Source: Oceanobacillus oncorhynchi
Lineage (GTDB): Bacteria; Bacillota; Bacilli; Bacillales; Amphibacillaceae
NCBI RefSeq assembly: GCF_000821065.1
Contig: NZ_CDGG01000001.1
Span: forward strand, 496,001 to 560,000
Reading direction: 5' to 3'
Length of the DNA stretch: 64,000 nt
In this document: in pieces, positions 27,782 through 36,770 of the stretch
Position numbering within the stretch: position 1 is the first letter of the stretch
How the letters are laid out: the number at the start of each line of letters is the position of its first letter
Translations under genes and position numbers: made by a program
The notes under the pieces: generated by a model
Databases searched by the model: none
What the model saw: the letters and a program-made list of their open reading frames with translations, nothing else
Told to the model about the DNA's origin: nothing

Positions 27782-28876
27782 CTAAATCAATGCATCGTCT
27801 TTATTTTTTCTGGAGTCCACAAAGGTTTGGTAAAAGTGGATTACAATTGTCCGGATTATTGCATACACAGGGATAGCGAATAAAATTCCTAAAAATCCGG
27901 CAATACTTCCTGCCGCGAGGATAACTGTGATAACAGTCAGCGGGTGCAGATTAAGCGCCTGCCCCATCACATTAGGAGAAATAAATACACTTTCCAGCTG
28001 CTGTGCAACAAACATAATAATGGCTATCCAGATGATATTCATTGGATCCTGGAACCCCGCAACCAGGATAGCTGGAACAACAGCGATATAAGGTCCCAAA
28101 AACGGGATGACATTCATCATCATACCGAATAGAGCAAGTACGACGGCATACTCTAAACCGATAATCAAGTAACCTATTAACAAGAGGATACCTACTGCAA
28201 AACTTACTAATAACTGTCCTTGGATAAACGAGGACAATACATTATCGATTTTACTTAATAGTCCATGTAAGTTTTCTGCTTTTTTCTTGCTGAAAAATTG
28301 CAGAATAAAAGGTACAAGCTTCTCTCCATCCTTCAACATGAAGAAAAGGAAGAATGGAACCAGAATTATGCCGGCAATGATACTTACCAATTGACCAATG
28401 AAGCTTCCTAAAAAGCCAAAGACATTATTCAATACACTTTCAATGTGTCCGGGAATATCATTGGCAAAATTATTGATGGCATCGATTACCTGGTCAGGAA
28501 CTAAAGCAATATTTTCCTGCCAATACCCAATCCAGCTCTCGACCGTACTAACCATTCCAGGAATACTGTCCATTAAATTTTCAAACTGATCACGGGCGAT
28601 CGGCCAGATAAATACAATGAATAGCGTAACGACCCCGATGATAACCAGGAATACGATAATAATAGATAAAATCCGCGGGACTTTATATCTTACCAGCAGA
28701 TTCATCAATGGCCGGGTTAAGTAATAAAGAATACCTGCACCGATAATCGGAAGAGCTACAGCACCGGCTAATTGCAGAACAGGTGTAAAGATAAAATGCG
28801 TTATAGAGATGAGAAAAATTAATGTAAACAAACAAATAAAAAAGATAAAAAATTGAAACCAGCGTTTCTGTGTCAT
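27782..28876 (-). CDS. AI-2E family (UPF0118) membrane transporter
   Basis: The 364-residue protein has seven to eight membrane segments. The characteristic motif MNVIPFLGPYIAVVPAILV lies near residue 255, and FISPNVMGQALNLHPLTVI near 298. Family members include an autoinducer-2 exporter and Na+/H+ antiporters; the substrate here is unknown. The ribosome binding site before the ATG is weak (AAAGAAAG). Confidence 0.87.
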   Translation of the reverse strand: MTQKRWFQFFIFFICLFTLIFLISITHFIFTPVLQLAGAVALPIIGAGILYYLTRPLMNLLVRYKVPRILSIIIVFLVIIGVVTLFIVFIWPIARDQFENLMDSIPGMVSTVESWIGYWQENIALVPDQVIDAINNFANDIPGHIESVLNNVFGFLGSFIGQLVSIIAGIILVPFFLFFMLKDGEKLVPFILQFFSKKKAENLHGLLSKIDNVLSSFIQGQLLVSFAVGILLLIGYLIIGLEYAVVLALFGMMMNVIPFLGPYIAVVPAILVAGFQDPMNIIWIAIIMFVAQQLESVFISPNVMGQALNLHPLTVITVILAAGSIAGFLGILFAIPVYAIIRTIVIHFYQTFVDSRKNKDDALI

Positions 28877-29116
28877 TGAATCACACTACTTTCTTTCCAA
28901 GTTATGCTATATATTATTTTACATTAACCGAATTCAGAAAGCTATAAACATCTGCGGTCGATTTAAATATAAAGTTACTGTAAAAGATATTGACAAAGAG
29001 CATGAAAAAGGTTTTAATAAAGTATACTTAATAAATGGCTGGCAAAGGACAGGAAGGAAACATTTTTGCTGTCTGGGAACGTCATATTAAAAAAGCTTAG
29101 TAAACATTTATTTCCT

Positions 29117-29236
29117 AAAGGGGAGTAGCTGTACACGTAAAGTCGTCATTACGAGATAACCGTCTCCGGCTTTATGTGGCAACCAGAAAAGTTGTTAGCG
29201 AGACCTTTACCGATTGCAGGTAAAGGTCTATTTTTA
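29117..29236 (+). ncRNA. yybP-ykoY manganese riboswitch
   Basis: The leader begins AAAGGGGAGTAGCTG and ends with an intrinsic terminator GAGACCTTTACC/GGTAAAGGTCT followed by ATTTTT. The CGAGACCTTTACC segment matches the conserved end of this class. It sits 43 bases before a TerC-family gene, the classical ykoY arrangement. Mn2+ binding should favour read-through. Confidence 0.9.
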
Positions 29237-29278
29237 TGGCCTTTTCTGCAAAACACATGTAGAAGAGGAGAATACATC

Positions 29279-30100
29279 ATGGGAACTGAACTATTGCTGG
29301 AGTATTTATGGGTCTTGCTTGTATTAGTTGCATTAGAAGGCTTATTAGCTGCTGATAATGCGCTTGTACTGGCCATCATGGTAAGACACCTTCCTGAAAA
29401 GCAAAGGAAGAGAGCATTATTTTATGGATTAGCCGGGGCATTTGTAATGCGTTTTGCGTCTTTATTTGTTATCTCATTCCTGGTCGATTTCTGGATTGTA
29501 CAAGCGTTAGGCGCTGCCTATCTTTTATTTATATCAGGAAAGAATTTATATGACAGGTTTAAGAAGAAGGAGCCGGAGACTTCCGATGCATCGGCACAAA
29601 ATGGTAAAAAGGCTGGTGCGGCAGGAAATCAGGAGCCTGAACAAGCATCTAAAAAAGAATTTTGGATGACTGTGGTGAAGGTGGAGTTTGCAGATTTAGC
29701 ATTTGCTGTTGATTCCATTTTAGCAGCTGTTGCCTTAGCGGTAGCATTGCCTCCAACAGATTTCGGCCATGTTGGAAGCTTGGATACCGGTCAATTTGCT
29801 GTTGTATTTGCCGGCGGTATGATTGGCTTGATTATTATGCGATTCGCTGCCAATATTTTTGTAGGTCTCTTGCATAAACGGCCAACATTGGAAATCGCCG
29901 CATTTCTGATTGTGGGCTGGGTAGGAGTGAAACTGGCTGTTATTGTATTAGCCAATCCGGATTTAGCTGTGATTCCAGAGCACTTCCCGCACTCTACATT
30001 ATGGAAAGCTTCCTTCTATATTATTCTTGTAGGAATTGCGTTAATCGGCTGGTTTGCATCTAGTCCGAAATTAAAAAGAAATAAAGAACAGTCCAGATAA
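29279..30100 (+). CDS. ykoY: TerC/YkoY family integral membrane protein
   Basis: The 273-residue protein has about seven membrane helices. The TerC motifs EGLLAADNALVLAIMVRHLP near residue 20 and VEFADLAFAVDSILAAVAL near 135 carry the conserved acidic residues. A charged cytoplasmic loop (KKKEPETSDAS) lies at about residues 100-125. Control by the Mn riboswitch directly upstream points to Mn2+ export or metalation of secreted proteins, as proposed for the family. The ATG at 29,279 follows AGAGGAG; an open frame that reaches back into the riboswitch terminator is not coding. Confidence 0.9.
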   Translation: MGTELLLEYLWVLLVLVALEGLLAADNALVLAIMVRHLPEKQRKRALFYGLAGAFVMRFASLFVISFLVDFWIVQALGAAYLLFISGKNLYDRFKKKEPETSDASAQNGKKAGAAGNQEPEQASKKEFWMTVVKVEFADLAFAVDSILAAVALAVALPPTDFGHVGSLDTGQFAVVFAGGMIGLIIMRFAANIFVGLLHKRPTLEIAAFLIVGWVGVKLAVIVLANPDLAVIPEHFPHSTLWKASFYIILVGIALIGWFASSPKLKRNKEQSR

Positions 30101-30125
30101 ATGAGATAATCCCGTACTATGAGGG

Positions 30126-30167
30126 AAAGTCGTGCTGCCCTGCAATAGGAACAGCACGACTTTTTTA
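30126..30167 (+). terminator. Terminator after ykoY
   Basis: Stem AAGTCGTGCTG/CAGCACGACTT followed by TTTTAA. Confidence 0.85.
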
Positions 30168-30252
30168 ATCAGCAGATTTTAAAATTCTATTTTTTGTAAA
30201 AAATCTTCCCGTGCGTCATAATTGAAAGAAAAGAAAAAAAGGAGTGATCCGG

Positions 30253-30702
30253 ATGACATTGCATCACTTTCATCTAGAAGGGAAGTGGCAAGGCGGTCGT
30301 AACAGCGAAGGGTATATTAACGCCGGGAATTTACAAACGAAAATCTCCATCCCGCCAGAAATGGATGGGCCCGGTATTGGTACCAATCCAGATGAAATGC
30401 TGCTTGGAGCGGCTGCGACATGCTATATTATTTCATTGGCAGCCATGCTGGAACGTGCAGAAGTTCCTGTTAATACCATGAGCATAACCTCTGAGGGGAT
30501 GGTAGACGTAACAAATGGCATTTTCACTTACGAAAAAATCATCCACCGTCCCCATGTTACCTTAAAAAAAGAAGCGGCAGAGCAGCAGATACGCTTAACC
30601 AATAAACTCATTGAAAAAGCAGAAAAATCATGCATGATTTCAAGAGCAATAAAAGGAAACGTTCAATTAGGGCTGGAACCAACCGTTCAGATAGAAAAGT
30701 AA
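30253..30702 (+). CDS. OsmC/Ohr family peroxiredoxin-like protein
   Basis: The 149-residue protein belongs to the OsmC family of thiol-dependent peroxide reductases. The two conserved cysteines are seen in AAATCYIISLAAML near residue 55 and KSCMISRAIKG near 125. ATG 30,253 lies 9 bases after AAAAAGGAG; a GTG three codons upstream lies inside the site. Substrate, organic hydroperoxide or otherwise, is not resolved. Confidence 0.85.
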   Translation: MTLHHFHLEGKWQGGRNSEGYINAGNLQTKISIPPEMDGPGIGTNPDEMLLGAAATCYIISLAAMLERAEVPVNTMSITSEGMVDVTNGIFTYEKIIHRPHVTLKKEAAEQQIRLTNKLIEKAEKSCMISRAIKGNVQLGLEPTVQIEK

Positions 30703-30947
30703 GAATGTATCAAGGTCATATGAAACAAGGAGAGCTTCAGCTCAAATTGTTATCATATGACTTTTTACTGGGAAATGAAATAAAAGCCCGACTCCGTAAA
30801 GTTTTGTTTCATGTTACATTTTTTCGAGACACTAACAAATAGATTACAAAACGATAAAAATTCCCTTTTTGGGGAGATTTTTTAAATAAAAGCGAGTAAA
30901 GTAGAATATACAACTTTAAAATGGTGTACGAAATAGAGGGATGGTCT

Positions 30948-31958
30948 ATGGAACGAAATGCATTTTTTGATAATGCGAAAGTGTTTTTGATTTTTCTCGT
31001 TGTTTTTGGTCATATGATTCAACCTTTTATCAGCGATTCACAATCGACAGAAGCAATTTATATATGGATATATACCTTCCATATGCCGGCGTTCATTTTA
31101 TTAGCCGGTTTCTTTGCAAAAGGCTCAGGAAATAAGAAATATATATGGAATTTAACGAAAAAGTTAATTGTTCCATATTTTATCTTTCAAACATTATATA
31201 CGATTTATTATTTCTTTATAGGAAAAGCAGATTGGCAGACTGGAGTTTTCTATCCGCAATGGTCATTGTGGTTCTTATTCAGCTTATTCAGCTGGCATAT
31301 TCTGCTTGTGTTATTTAAAAAGATACCTGCTGGCTGGAGTATTACTTTATCCATATTGATAGGTATCGTTGTCGGCTATTTTGGAGAAATTGGGCATTCG
31401 TTCAGCTTATCCAGAACATTTGTGTTTTTTCCATTCTTCTTAATTGGTTACTGGTTAACCGTCGATCAAATGATGCTGGTGAAGCATCGCAAAGTGAAGA
31501 TCGCTTCAATTGCTGTGATGGCAAGTATGTTCGTATTAATTTATGTATTCCCGGTTATCGATACCGGATGGCTGCTTGCTTCAAAATCATACAGTAATTT
31601 AGGTGTGGAGAGTTTCGGCGGCTTCGTGCGGTTATTTGTTTATGCCATTGCAGCAGTGATGACAATCAGTATATTAGCCTGGATTCCTAAAAGAAACCTG
31701 GGCTGGGTAACAGTCCTTGGAACAAGAACATTATATGTTTACTTATTGCATGGTTTTATCGTTCAGTTCCTGCGTGAATTTGATTTATTATCTGTTCATC
31801 ATTGGTTTGATGTCGTCGGAATCGCCGGCTTGTCAGCGCTGATTGTCATTTCGCTGTCCAGCAAGCCTATTTTGACCATCTCCCAGCCGCTGATTGAAGG
31901 TCGCTTAGCCAAGGTTAAATCATTATTTAACCACCGGCACAAAGGAACATCTTCTTAA
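30948..31958 (+). CDS. Acyltransferase-3 family membrane protein
   Basis: The 336-residue protein has about ten membrane segments. The N-terminal RNAFFDNAKVFLIFLVVFGH carries the conserved His of the acyltransferase-3 family (OafA/fucose 4-O-acetylase-like), followed by YTFHMPAFILLAGFFAK. Such enzymes transfer acyl groups to extracellular sugars or lipids; the acceptor is unknown. The start at 30,948 is favoured over 30,921 because the family begins near this point and AGAGGG is upstream. Confidence 0.8.
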   Translation: MERNAFFDNAKVFLIFLVVFGHMIQPFISDSQSTEAIYIWIYTFHMPAFILLAGFFAKGSGNKKYIWNLTKKLIVPYFIFQTLYTIYYFFIGKADWQTGVFYPQWSLWFLFSLFSWHILLVLFKKIPAGWSITLSILIGIVVGYFGEIGHSFSLSRTFVFFPFFLIGYWLTVDQMMLVKHRKVKIASIAVMASMFVLIYVFPVIDTGWLLASKSYSNLGVESFGGFVRLFVYAIAAVMTISILAWIPKRNLGWVTVLGTRTLYVYLLHGFIVQFLREFDLLSVHHWFDVVGIAGLSALIVISLSSKPILTISQPLIEGRLAKVKSLFNHRHKGTSS

Positions 31959-31971
31959 AAAATGTAAAATT

Positions 31972-32010
31972 AAAAAATGCGGAGTTCCCGGAAAGGGCTC
32001 CGCATTTTTT
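31972..32010. terminator. Bidirectional terminator
   Basis: Stem AAAATGCGGAG/CTCCGCATTTT with T runs on both sides, between convergent genes. Confidence 0.88.
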
Positions 32011-32017
32011 ATTGATT

Positions 32018-33361
32018 TTAAAATAACAGATGCGCAATAATGGTGATAATTGGCAGTGTAATCACGGTACGCATTAAAAAGATAATAGCTAAGTGACGGA
32101 AGGATACTGGAATTTTAGTACCTAGAATCAGTCCGCCGACTTCAGACATGAAAATAAGCTGTGTTACAGATAAGGCAGCAATAATAAATCGTGTTATTTC
32201 TGCCTCTACGCCAGTAATTAAAATGGCTGGCAGGAACATATCTGCAAAACCGATCAGAATGGTTTCAGATGCTTCCTGGGCAAATGGAATCTGCATCAGT
32301 TCTAAAATAGGAACGAATGGCATTCCGAGCCACTGGAATAACGGTGTATATTCTGCAATAATCACTGCCAACGTTCCGAACGTCATCACAACAGGTGTGA
32401 CAGCAAACCACATATCAAAAATATTTTTTCCGCCGTCTATAAAAAAGGTACGGAAGCTCGTTTCTTTCTCTGCACGTTTGACGGCATTTTTGAATCCGTG
32501 AGTAAATACATTATCCGATGCAGGGATTTTTTCATCGTCTGTTCTTTCCTTGCCGCTGATATAGGTATTTGGCATCTTAGAGAGCGGCGGAATGCGCGGC
32601 ATAATGAAAGCTGCAGCTCCTCCTGCAATCAGGATAGTCAGGTAAAAAGGCAAAAACATATGTGCTAAACGAACTTCTTGTAAAATAACTAAGGTGAACG
32701 TAATGGATACAACCGAAAACGTTGTACTGATAATAGCTGCTTCCCGCTTTGTATAATAACCTTCCTCATACTGTTTATTTGTCAGCAGTACCCCGATTGT
32801 CGCATCTCCGACCCAGGAAGCTAAACTGTCGACAGAAGCTCTGCCCGGGAGACGGAATAAAGGCCGCATGATATTTCTCATGATACCTCCGAAAAACTCC
32901 AGCAATCCAAAATTCGTCAGGAAAGGTAAAAAGAGACCGGCGAATAAAAAGGTAACAAACAGGGTGTGCAGCAGGCTGTCCAACAGCATGCCGCCTGTAT
33001 CTTCGCTGTAAACAAACTCCGGACCAATTTGAAAGTAAACCATAATTGCAAAAACGGCTGCCAACAGACGTGTAATTGTCCAGAACCATGTCGTATAAAA
33101 TAATTGATGCAGGAAAGGAGATTTGCTGAAAGTTGATTCACCGGCTAGTTTAGCAAAGGCAGTGAATCCAGCAGTGATGATAATAACGATCATCATAATA
33201 AGAGACAGATTGCTTTCAAGTATATCCTGCAGTGTACCGGCTAAAAAGGCAATAGGTATGGTAAACCCTTCCTCTGTCGGCAATGGATATAAAAATAGGA
33301 ATAAACCTAATAAAGATGGAATAATGAATTTAATAATCTGACTAAAGGAATAGGACTTCAT
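32018..33361 (-). CDS. YjiH family membrane protein (nucleoside-recognition/Gate domain)
   Basis: The 447-residue protein has about ten to twelve membrane segments and belongs to the YjiH group with Gate (nucleoside recognition) domains. GRASVDSLASWVGDATIGVLL near residue 165 and the C-terminal EASETILIGFADMFLPAIL are typical. Substrate and role are unknown. TTTAGGAGG supports the ATG. Confidence 0.8.
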   Translation of the reverse strand: MKSYSFSQIIKFIIPSLLGLFLFLYPLPTEEGFTIPIAFLAGTLQDILESNLSLIMMIVIIITAGFTAFAKLAGESTFSKSPFLHQLFYTTWFWTITRLLAAVFAIMVYFQIGPEFVYSEDTGGMLLDSLLHTLFVTFLFAGLFLPFLTNFGLLEFFGGIMRNIMRPLFRLPGRASVDSLASWVGDATIGVLLTNKQYEEGYYTKREAAIISTTFSVVSITFTLVILQEVRLAHMFLPFYLTILIAGGAAAFIMPRIPPLSKMPNTYISGKERTDDEKIPASDNVFTHGFKNAVKRAEKETSFRTFFIDGGKNIFDMWFAVTPVVMTFGTLAVIIAEYTPLFQWLGMPFVPILELMQIPFAQEASETILIGFADMFLPAILITGVEAEITRFIIAALSVTQLIFMSEVGGLILGTKIPVSFRHLAIIFLMRTVITLPIITIIAHLLF

Positions 33362-33698
33362 TTATTTTCCTCCTAAATAATATAGAAACTAAAAATTGTA
33401 ACTGTATGATTATACAATCAAACGTAATTTTATTCAATAGGGCATAGCTAGATAATGATTAAATATAGTAAATAAAGGGAATATAAAAGTATATCAGGGA
33501 AATTTGGCGCCAAAATCGTTTACGTGACAGCAAAATGTTTTATATAATAGGTAGTAAGAAAGTTTATTTTATTATATGTACCCAAAAGATGTATAGAACA
33601 TTCCTGTTTCACGTATTGTAAGGATGGCAGGTTGAAAAAGCAAGCTTCATCCAGTTTTAAGGAATCATCATAACAGCATACAATAGGAGGTATAAATG
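33362..33698. other. Intergenic stretch, upstream region of the phasin-like gene
   Basis: No gene seen. It contains the palindrome TTTGGCGCCAAA near 33,503 and a promoter-like TTTACG-18-TATAAT ending near 33,547, which could drive the phasin-like gene. Confidence 0.45.
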
Positions 33699-34034
33699 AT
33701 GAGCGATTATTTACGTAAAGGATTTTTACTGGGGCTGGGTGCTGCAGTAAGCGGGAAAGAGAAATTTGAACAAAAAGTGAAAGAATTAGTGGAAAAAAAT
33801 GAGTTAACACAAGAGCAGGCAAGAACTGTTTTAGATAATTTTATTGAAAAAGGCAGCACCAAAAAAGATGAATGGGATGAAAGAAGCAGAGAAAAGAAGA
33901 AAGACTTGGCTAGAGAAACCGGACTGGCAACAACAGATGACATCGATGAGCTGCGCGCCAGAATCATTGTGCTTGAAGACAAGCTGGGCGTTTCCCTGGA
34001 GGAAGAAGCAGACACAGAAGAAGAGCAGAACTAA
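33699..34034 (+). CDS. Phasin-like coiled-coil protein
   Basis: The 111-residue acidic protein starts DYLRKGFLLGLGAAVSGKEK and then contains a long helical, heptad-like region (KVKELVEKNELTQEQARTVL). It ends in a short leucine heptad region (DDIDELRARIIVLEDKLG). This is the layout of small phasin or granule-associated-like proteins in Bacilli. No PHA synthesis genes are nearby, so a granule role is not supported here. Start follows AGGAGG. Confidence 0.65.
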   Translation: MSDYLRKGFLLGLGAAVSGKEKFEQKVKELVEKNELTQEQARTVLDNFIEKGSTKKDEWDERSREKKKDLARETGLATTDDIDELRARIIVLEDKLGVSLEEEADTEEEQN

Positions 34035-34038
34035 TGTT

Positions 34039-34084
34039 TAAAAGCAGGACGCTTTCGATAGAATGAGGGTGTGCTGCTTTTTTA
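34039..34084 (+). terminator. Terminator after the phasin-like gene
   Basis: AAAAGCAG ... CTGCTTTTTT, 8-bp stem with a longer loop and T run. Confidence 0.6.
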
Positions 34085-34116
34085 CTGGATAATTGCTGAC
34101 GCGGGGAGGGAATAAC

Positions 34117-34452
34117 ATGCCGACAGTTCACGGACCAGTGATTGATAATCAGACAAGATGCAGGCATTATCATACGCAAAAAGATATTATTGCCATCAAC
34201 TTTAAATGCTGCCAGAAATATTATCCATGCTTTCAGTGTCACGCAGAATGTGAAAATCATAAAGCAGCTGTATGGGGGAAAGATGAATTCGATACGCCGG
34301 CGGTTTTGTGTGGTGTTTGTAAAACAGAACATACGATCAAACAGTATTTAAATACGGACAAGTGCCTCCGTTGTGAATCTGCCTTTAATGAAGGCTGCCA
34401 ACATCATTATCATTTATACTTTGATTATACAGCGGATTGTAAAAGACAATAG
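34117..34452 (+). CDS. CHY-type zinc finger protein
   Basis: The 111-residue protein is rich in Cys and His. CRHYHTQKDIIAINFKCC and YYPCFQCHAECENH give the CHY zinc finger layout, followed by LCGVCKTEHTI and CLRCESAFNEGCQHH. It should bind several Zn2+ ions; its role in bacteria is unknown. The start at 34,117 follows GGGGAGGG. Confidence 0.85.
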   Translation: MPTVHGPVIDNQTRCRHYHTQKDIIAINFKCCQKYYPCFQCHAECENHKAAVWGKDEFDTPAVLCGVCKTEHTIKQYLNTDKCLRCESAFNEGCQHHYHLYFDYTADCKRQ

Positions 34453-34565
34453 CCTATCCGTCGTTGACATCATTTAATTATCATAAACATCTTGTAATTT
34501 TACGCTATTTCTAATAGTATCTTATATAAGCACCAGGTACTAAATTTGAAAAAAGGAAGAGACGC

Positions 34566-35159
34566 ATGTATTATTTTGCTGCATATCTATTAAAAGTTAT
34601 ATTAAGTTTATTTGGACGTGTAAAGGTATTTCAAAAAGAAAAACTCCCGCAATCAGACGGGTATATTATCGCATGTACCCATACAGGCTGGGTCGATATT
34701 TTGTGGTTAGGAGTCAGTCTATTGCCGACGAAAGTCCACTATATGGCGAAGAAGGAATTATTTCAATCCGGCCCTCTAAGATGGCTGATGAAAAAATTAA
34801 ATGCATTTCCTGTAGACCGGGATAACCCAGGACCCAGCACGATTAAAGTGCCTCGCAAGCTTTTAAAAGAAGGAAAAGTCATCGGTATTTTCCCCAGCGG
34901 CACAAGAACAACGAATCAGGTTCCATTAAAAAGAGGGGCTGTCACCATTGCTGCATACAGTAAGGCGCCGATTGTTCCTGCAGCTTACACAGGTCCAAAT
35001 AATTTTAAAGAGCTGTTTAAGTTTAAAAAGCCGAAAATTATCTTTGGTGATCCGATTTATTTGCCTGAGGATGTACCTCGTAAAGAGGCGATGGAACAGA
35101 TGATGGAAATAATGAATGAAAAGTTATACGCTTTGCAATCCACAATAGAGGATAAATAA
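34566..35159 (+). CDS. plsC: 1-acyl-sn-glycerol-3-phosphate acyltransferase (PlsC family)
   Basis: The 197-residue membrane-associated enzyme acylates lysophosphatidic acid to phosphatidic acid. The catalytic HX4D motif is HTGWVD near residue 39. The glycerol-phosphate binding motif reads FPSGTR rather than the usual FPEGTR, and VPAAYTG follows. An N-terminal hydrophobic helix anchors it. Several PlsC-like paralogues occur in Bacillaceae, so the specific substrate is not certain. Confidence 0.83.
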   Translation: MYYFAAYLLKVILSLFGRVKVFQKEKLPQSDGYIIACTHTGWVDILWLGVSLLPTKVHYMAKKELFQSGPLRWLMKKLNAFPVDRDNPGPSTIKVPRKLLKEGKVIGIFPSGTRTTNQVPLKRGAVTIAAYSKAPIVPAAYTGPNNFKELFKFKKPKIIFGDPIYLPEDVPRKEAMEQMMEIMNEKLYALQSTIEDK

Positions 35160-35190
35160 AACAATAAATAGCTTGATATAAAGGAAGAAA

Positions 35191-35250
35191 TTTCTTCTGA
35201 CATATTCAATGTAATTAAAGGAGATAATATGTCAGGAGAATCTTTTTCTT
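35191..35250 (+). terminator. Terminator after plsC
   Basis: Stem TTCTTCTGACATATT/AATATGTCAGGAGAA followed by TCTTTTTCTT. Confidence 0.75.
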
Positions 35251-35388
35251 GTTAAAATTTGCTGTAATAAGCAGATAAAGCGTTTTCTTTAGAATGAAAA
35301 CTTGAAAAATTCTCCTATTGAAGATAAAAATAGACAATGCTATAATATTTCTATATTTGACTGCGCAGTATAGGGGGAGTTTTCAAGA

Positions 35389-35544
35389 ATGAAAAACTTT
35401 TTTCATCTATATCATCAAACTTCAACACAGCTAGGAAGAGAATTAGAAGAATCTGAGGTTATATTTTTGAAATGGATGTATGAACGCTATACCGTGGAGG
35501 AAATATCGGGAAGAAAGCTGAACGTAAATCGTATATTACGTTAA
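35389..35544 (+). CDS. Small hypothetical protein, 51 residues
   Basis: The protein begins MKNFFHLYHQTSTQLGRELE and is predicted helical. The segment SEVIFLKWMYERYTVEEISG looks like part of a helix-turn-helix. It has a strong GGGGGAG 9 bases before the ATG and its own terminator immediately after the stop, which argues that it is real despite its size. I do not recognise a family. It is upstream of ywdI. Confidence 0.6.
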   Translation: MKNFFHLYHQTSTQLGRELEESEVIFLKWMYERYTVEEISGRKLNVNRILR

Positions 35545-35582
35545 AGAGCAGAGAGACGGCTATCGTCTGAAGCTCTTTTTTT
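35543..35582 (+). terminator. Terminator after the 51-residue gene
   Basis: Nested stem AAGAGC ... AGACG/CGTCT ... GCTCTT followed by seven T. Confidence 0.85.
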
Positions 35583-35648
35583 ATGTTTTCAGGTTTAAAG
35601 GATTTCTGTGCTATAATTCGTAATGAATGCAGAAAAAGGAGGGGTTGT

Positions 35649-35966
35649 ATGGCTGTAAGCAATGAAATAATAATCAATAAAATGATTCATGAGCTGGAAG
35701 AAGCCAAAAGAAAAGCCCATCAGGAAGATCAAGTAAAAAAACATATGGAAAATATCCACTTGTTAAGTGAACTGTTTCTTTCAGGGAGCTCTGATTCCAG
35801 TGTTGTCAGTCAGAAGCAAGTAAATATAGAAGATACAGAGGAGCAAATTTCGGAAGCAGAGATGAGAGCAATGCTCGGCAAGCAGCCTGCGGACAAAGGG
35901 GCTGTACCGGAAAAGAATAAGCTGATAGAAGAAGATGCCAATGGGGATTCTATATTTGATTTTTAG
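35649..35966 (+). CDS. ywdI: YwdI family protein (DUF5327)
   Basis: The 105-residue acidic protein has an N-terminal helical region IINKMIHELEEAKRKAHQED and a C-terminal conserved EAEMRAMLG and DGDSIFDF-like tail (NGDSIFDF). It matches B. subtilis YwdI, and ywdK follows as in that genome (ywdJ is missing here). Function unknown. ATG 35,649 follows AAGGAGGGG. Confidence 0.78.
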   Translation: MAVSNEIIINKMIHELEEAKRKAHQEDQVKKHMENIHLLSELFLSGSSDSSVVSQKQVNIEDTEEQISEAEMRAMLGKQPADKGAVPEKNKLIEEDANGDSIFDF

Positions 35967-36016
35967 GTTATGGAAAATGTATTTTATATAATATGTTATG
36001 ATTAGGAGATGAAAAG

Positions 36017-36388
36017 ATGAAGTTATTTTTAATCATTGGAGCTATCCTTGGATTTCTGGCAGTTGCTTTTGGAGCATTCGGTGCACACGGTCTGGAAGGA
36101 AGGCTGTCCGAAAGAGCCTTAACAAATTGGGGCAAAGCGGTAGATTATCAAATGTTCCACACCGTAGCCATTGTTGCAGTTGCGCTTCTTTTAGGAAAAT
36201 TTGAAGGAAGCAGTCTCTTTGCATCCAGCGGCTGGCTGTTCTTAACAGGTATTATTTTATTTTCAGGAAGTTTATATATCTATGCTTTAACCGGCGTCAA
36301 AGCGCTTGCGATGATTACACCAATTGGAGGATTGGCCTTTTTGGCAGGCTGGGTTCTTTTGGGGATAGGCGCGATGAAATTAGTATGA
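36017..36388 (+). CDS. ywdK: YwdK family membrane protein (DUF423)
   Basis: The 123-residue protein has four transmembrane helices. The N-terminus GAILGFLAVAFGAFGAHGLE and MFHTVAIVAVALL are characteristic of DUF423. It lies 50 bases after ywdI with AGGAGATG, so they are probably one transcript. Function unknown. Confidence 0.85.
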   Translation: MKLFLIIGAILGFLAVAFGAFGAHGLEGRLSERALTNWGKAVDYQMFHTVAIVAVALLLGKFEGSSLFASSGWLFLTGIILFSGSLYIYALTGVKALAMITPIGGLAFLAGWVLLGIGAMKLV

Positions 36389-36395
36389 AAAAATG

Positions 36396-36434
36396 CGTTT
36401 TAGCCTTTGATTTTTAAGGTTAAAACGTTTTTTA
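36396..36434. terminator. Bidirectional terminator after ywdK
   Basis: CGTTTTAGCCTT/AAGGTTAAAACG followed by TTTTTT. It reaches the stop of the convergent small membrane protein gene. Confidence 0.8.
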
Positions 36435-36683
36435 TATATAAAAGAAAAGAGAAGTAAGAAATATAAACAATAAAAAAGCCCGGATAACCTGTTTCATGGC
36501 ATCGGAAGCTCTGTGTGTATACAGCAAAATGAAAACATTACTGAGCATGCTGAATACAAAAAGATAACAAGCTAGGAATAAAAAGAACATCCATCCTGTT
36601 ATCCAGGCAAAAATCCCGGCAAACAGGCCGCCAATTATTGCAAGCATTTCCATGCGTATAAATTTTTCCAGAGGGTGTCTCAT
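36432..36683 (-). CDS. Small membrane protein of unknown function
   Basis: The 83-residue protein has two or three hydrophobic helices (IIGGLFAGIFAWITGWMFFL, CYLFVFSMLSNVFILL, FLLFIFLTSLFFYI). The start at 36,683 follows GAGGAG; the open frame extends 7 codons further. It lies in the ywdK-gerQ interval, downstream of gerQ on the same strand but behind a terminator. No family recognised. Confidence 0.6.
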   Translation of the reverse strand: MRHPLEKFIRMEMLAIIGGLFAGIFAWITGWMFFLFLACYLFVFSMLSNVFILLYTHRASDAMKQVIRAFLLFIFLTSLFFYI

Positions 36684-36714
36684 TTTAATCTCCTCGCAAT
36701 ACACACATTTTAAG

Positions 36715-36758
36715 GTAAATAAAGCGTAGACTTCATGAATGTCTACGCTTTATTTACT
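36715..36758 (-). terminator. Terminator of the cwlJ-gerQ unit
   Basis: Near-perfect stem GTAAATAAAGCGTAGAC/GTCTACGCTTTATTTAC just after the gerQ stop. Confidence 0.88.
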
Positions 36759-36770
36759 GCTTCTATTTCT

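Noticed and set aside
29174..29278. Upstream extension of the TerC reading frame
   Set aside because: It lies inside the Mn riboswitch terminator; the ATG at 29,279 has its own AGAGGAG site.
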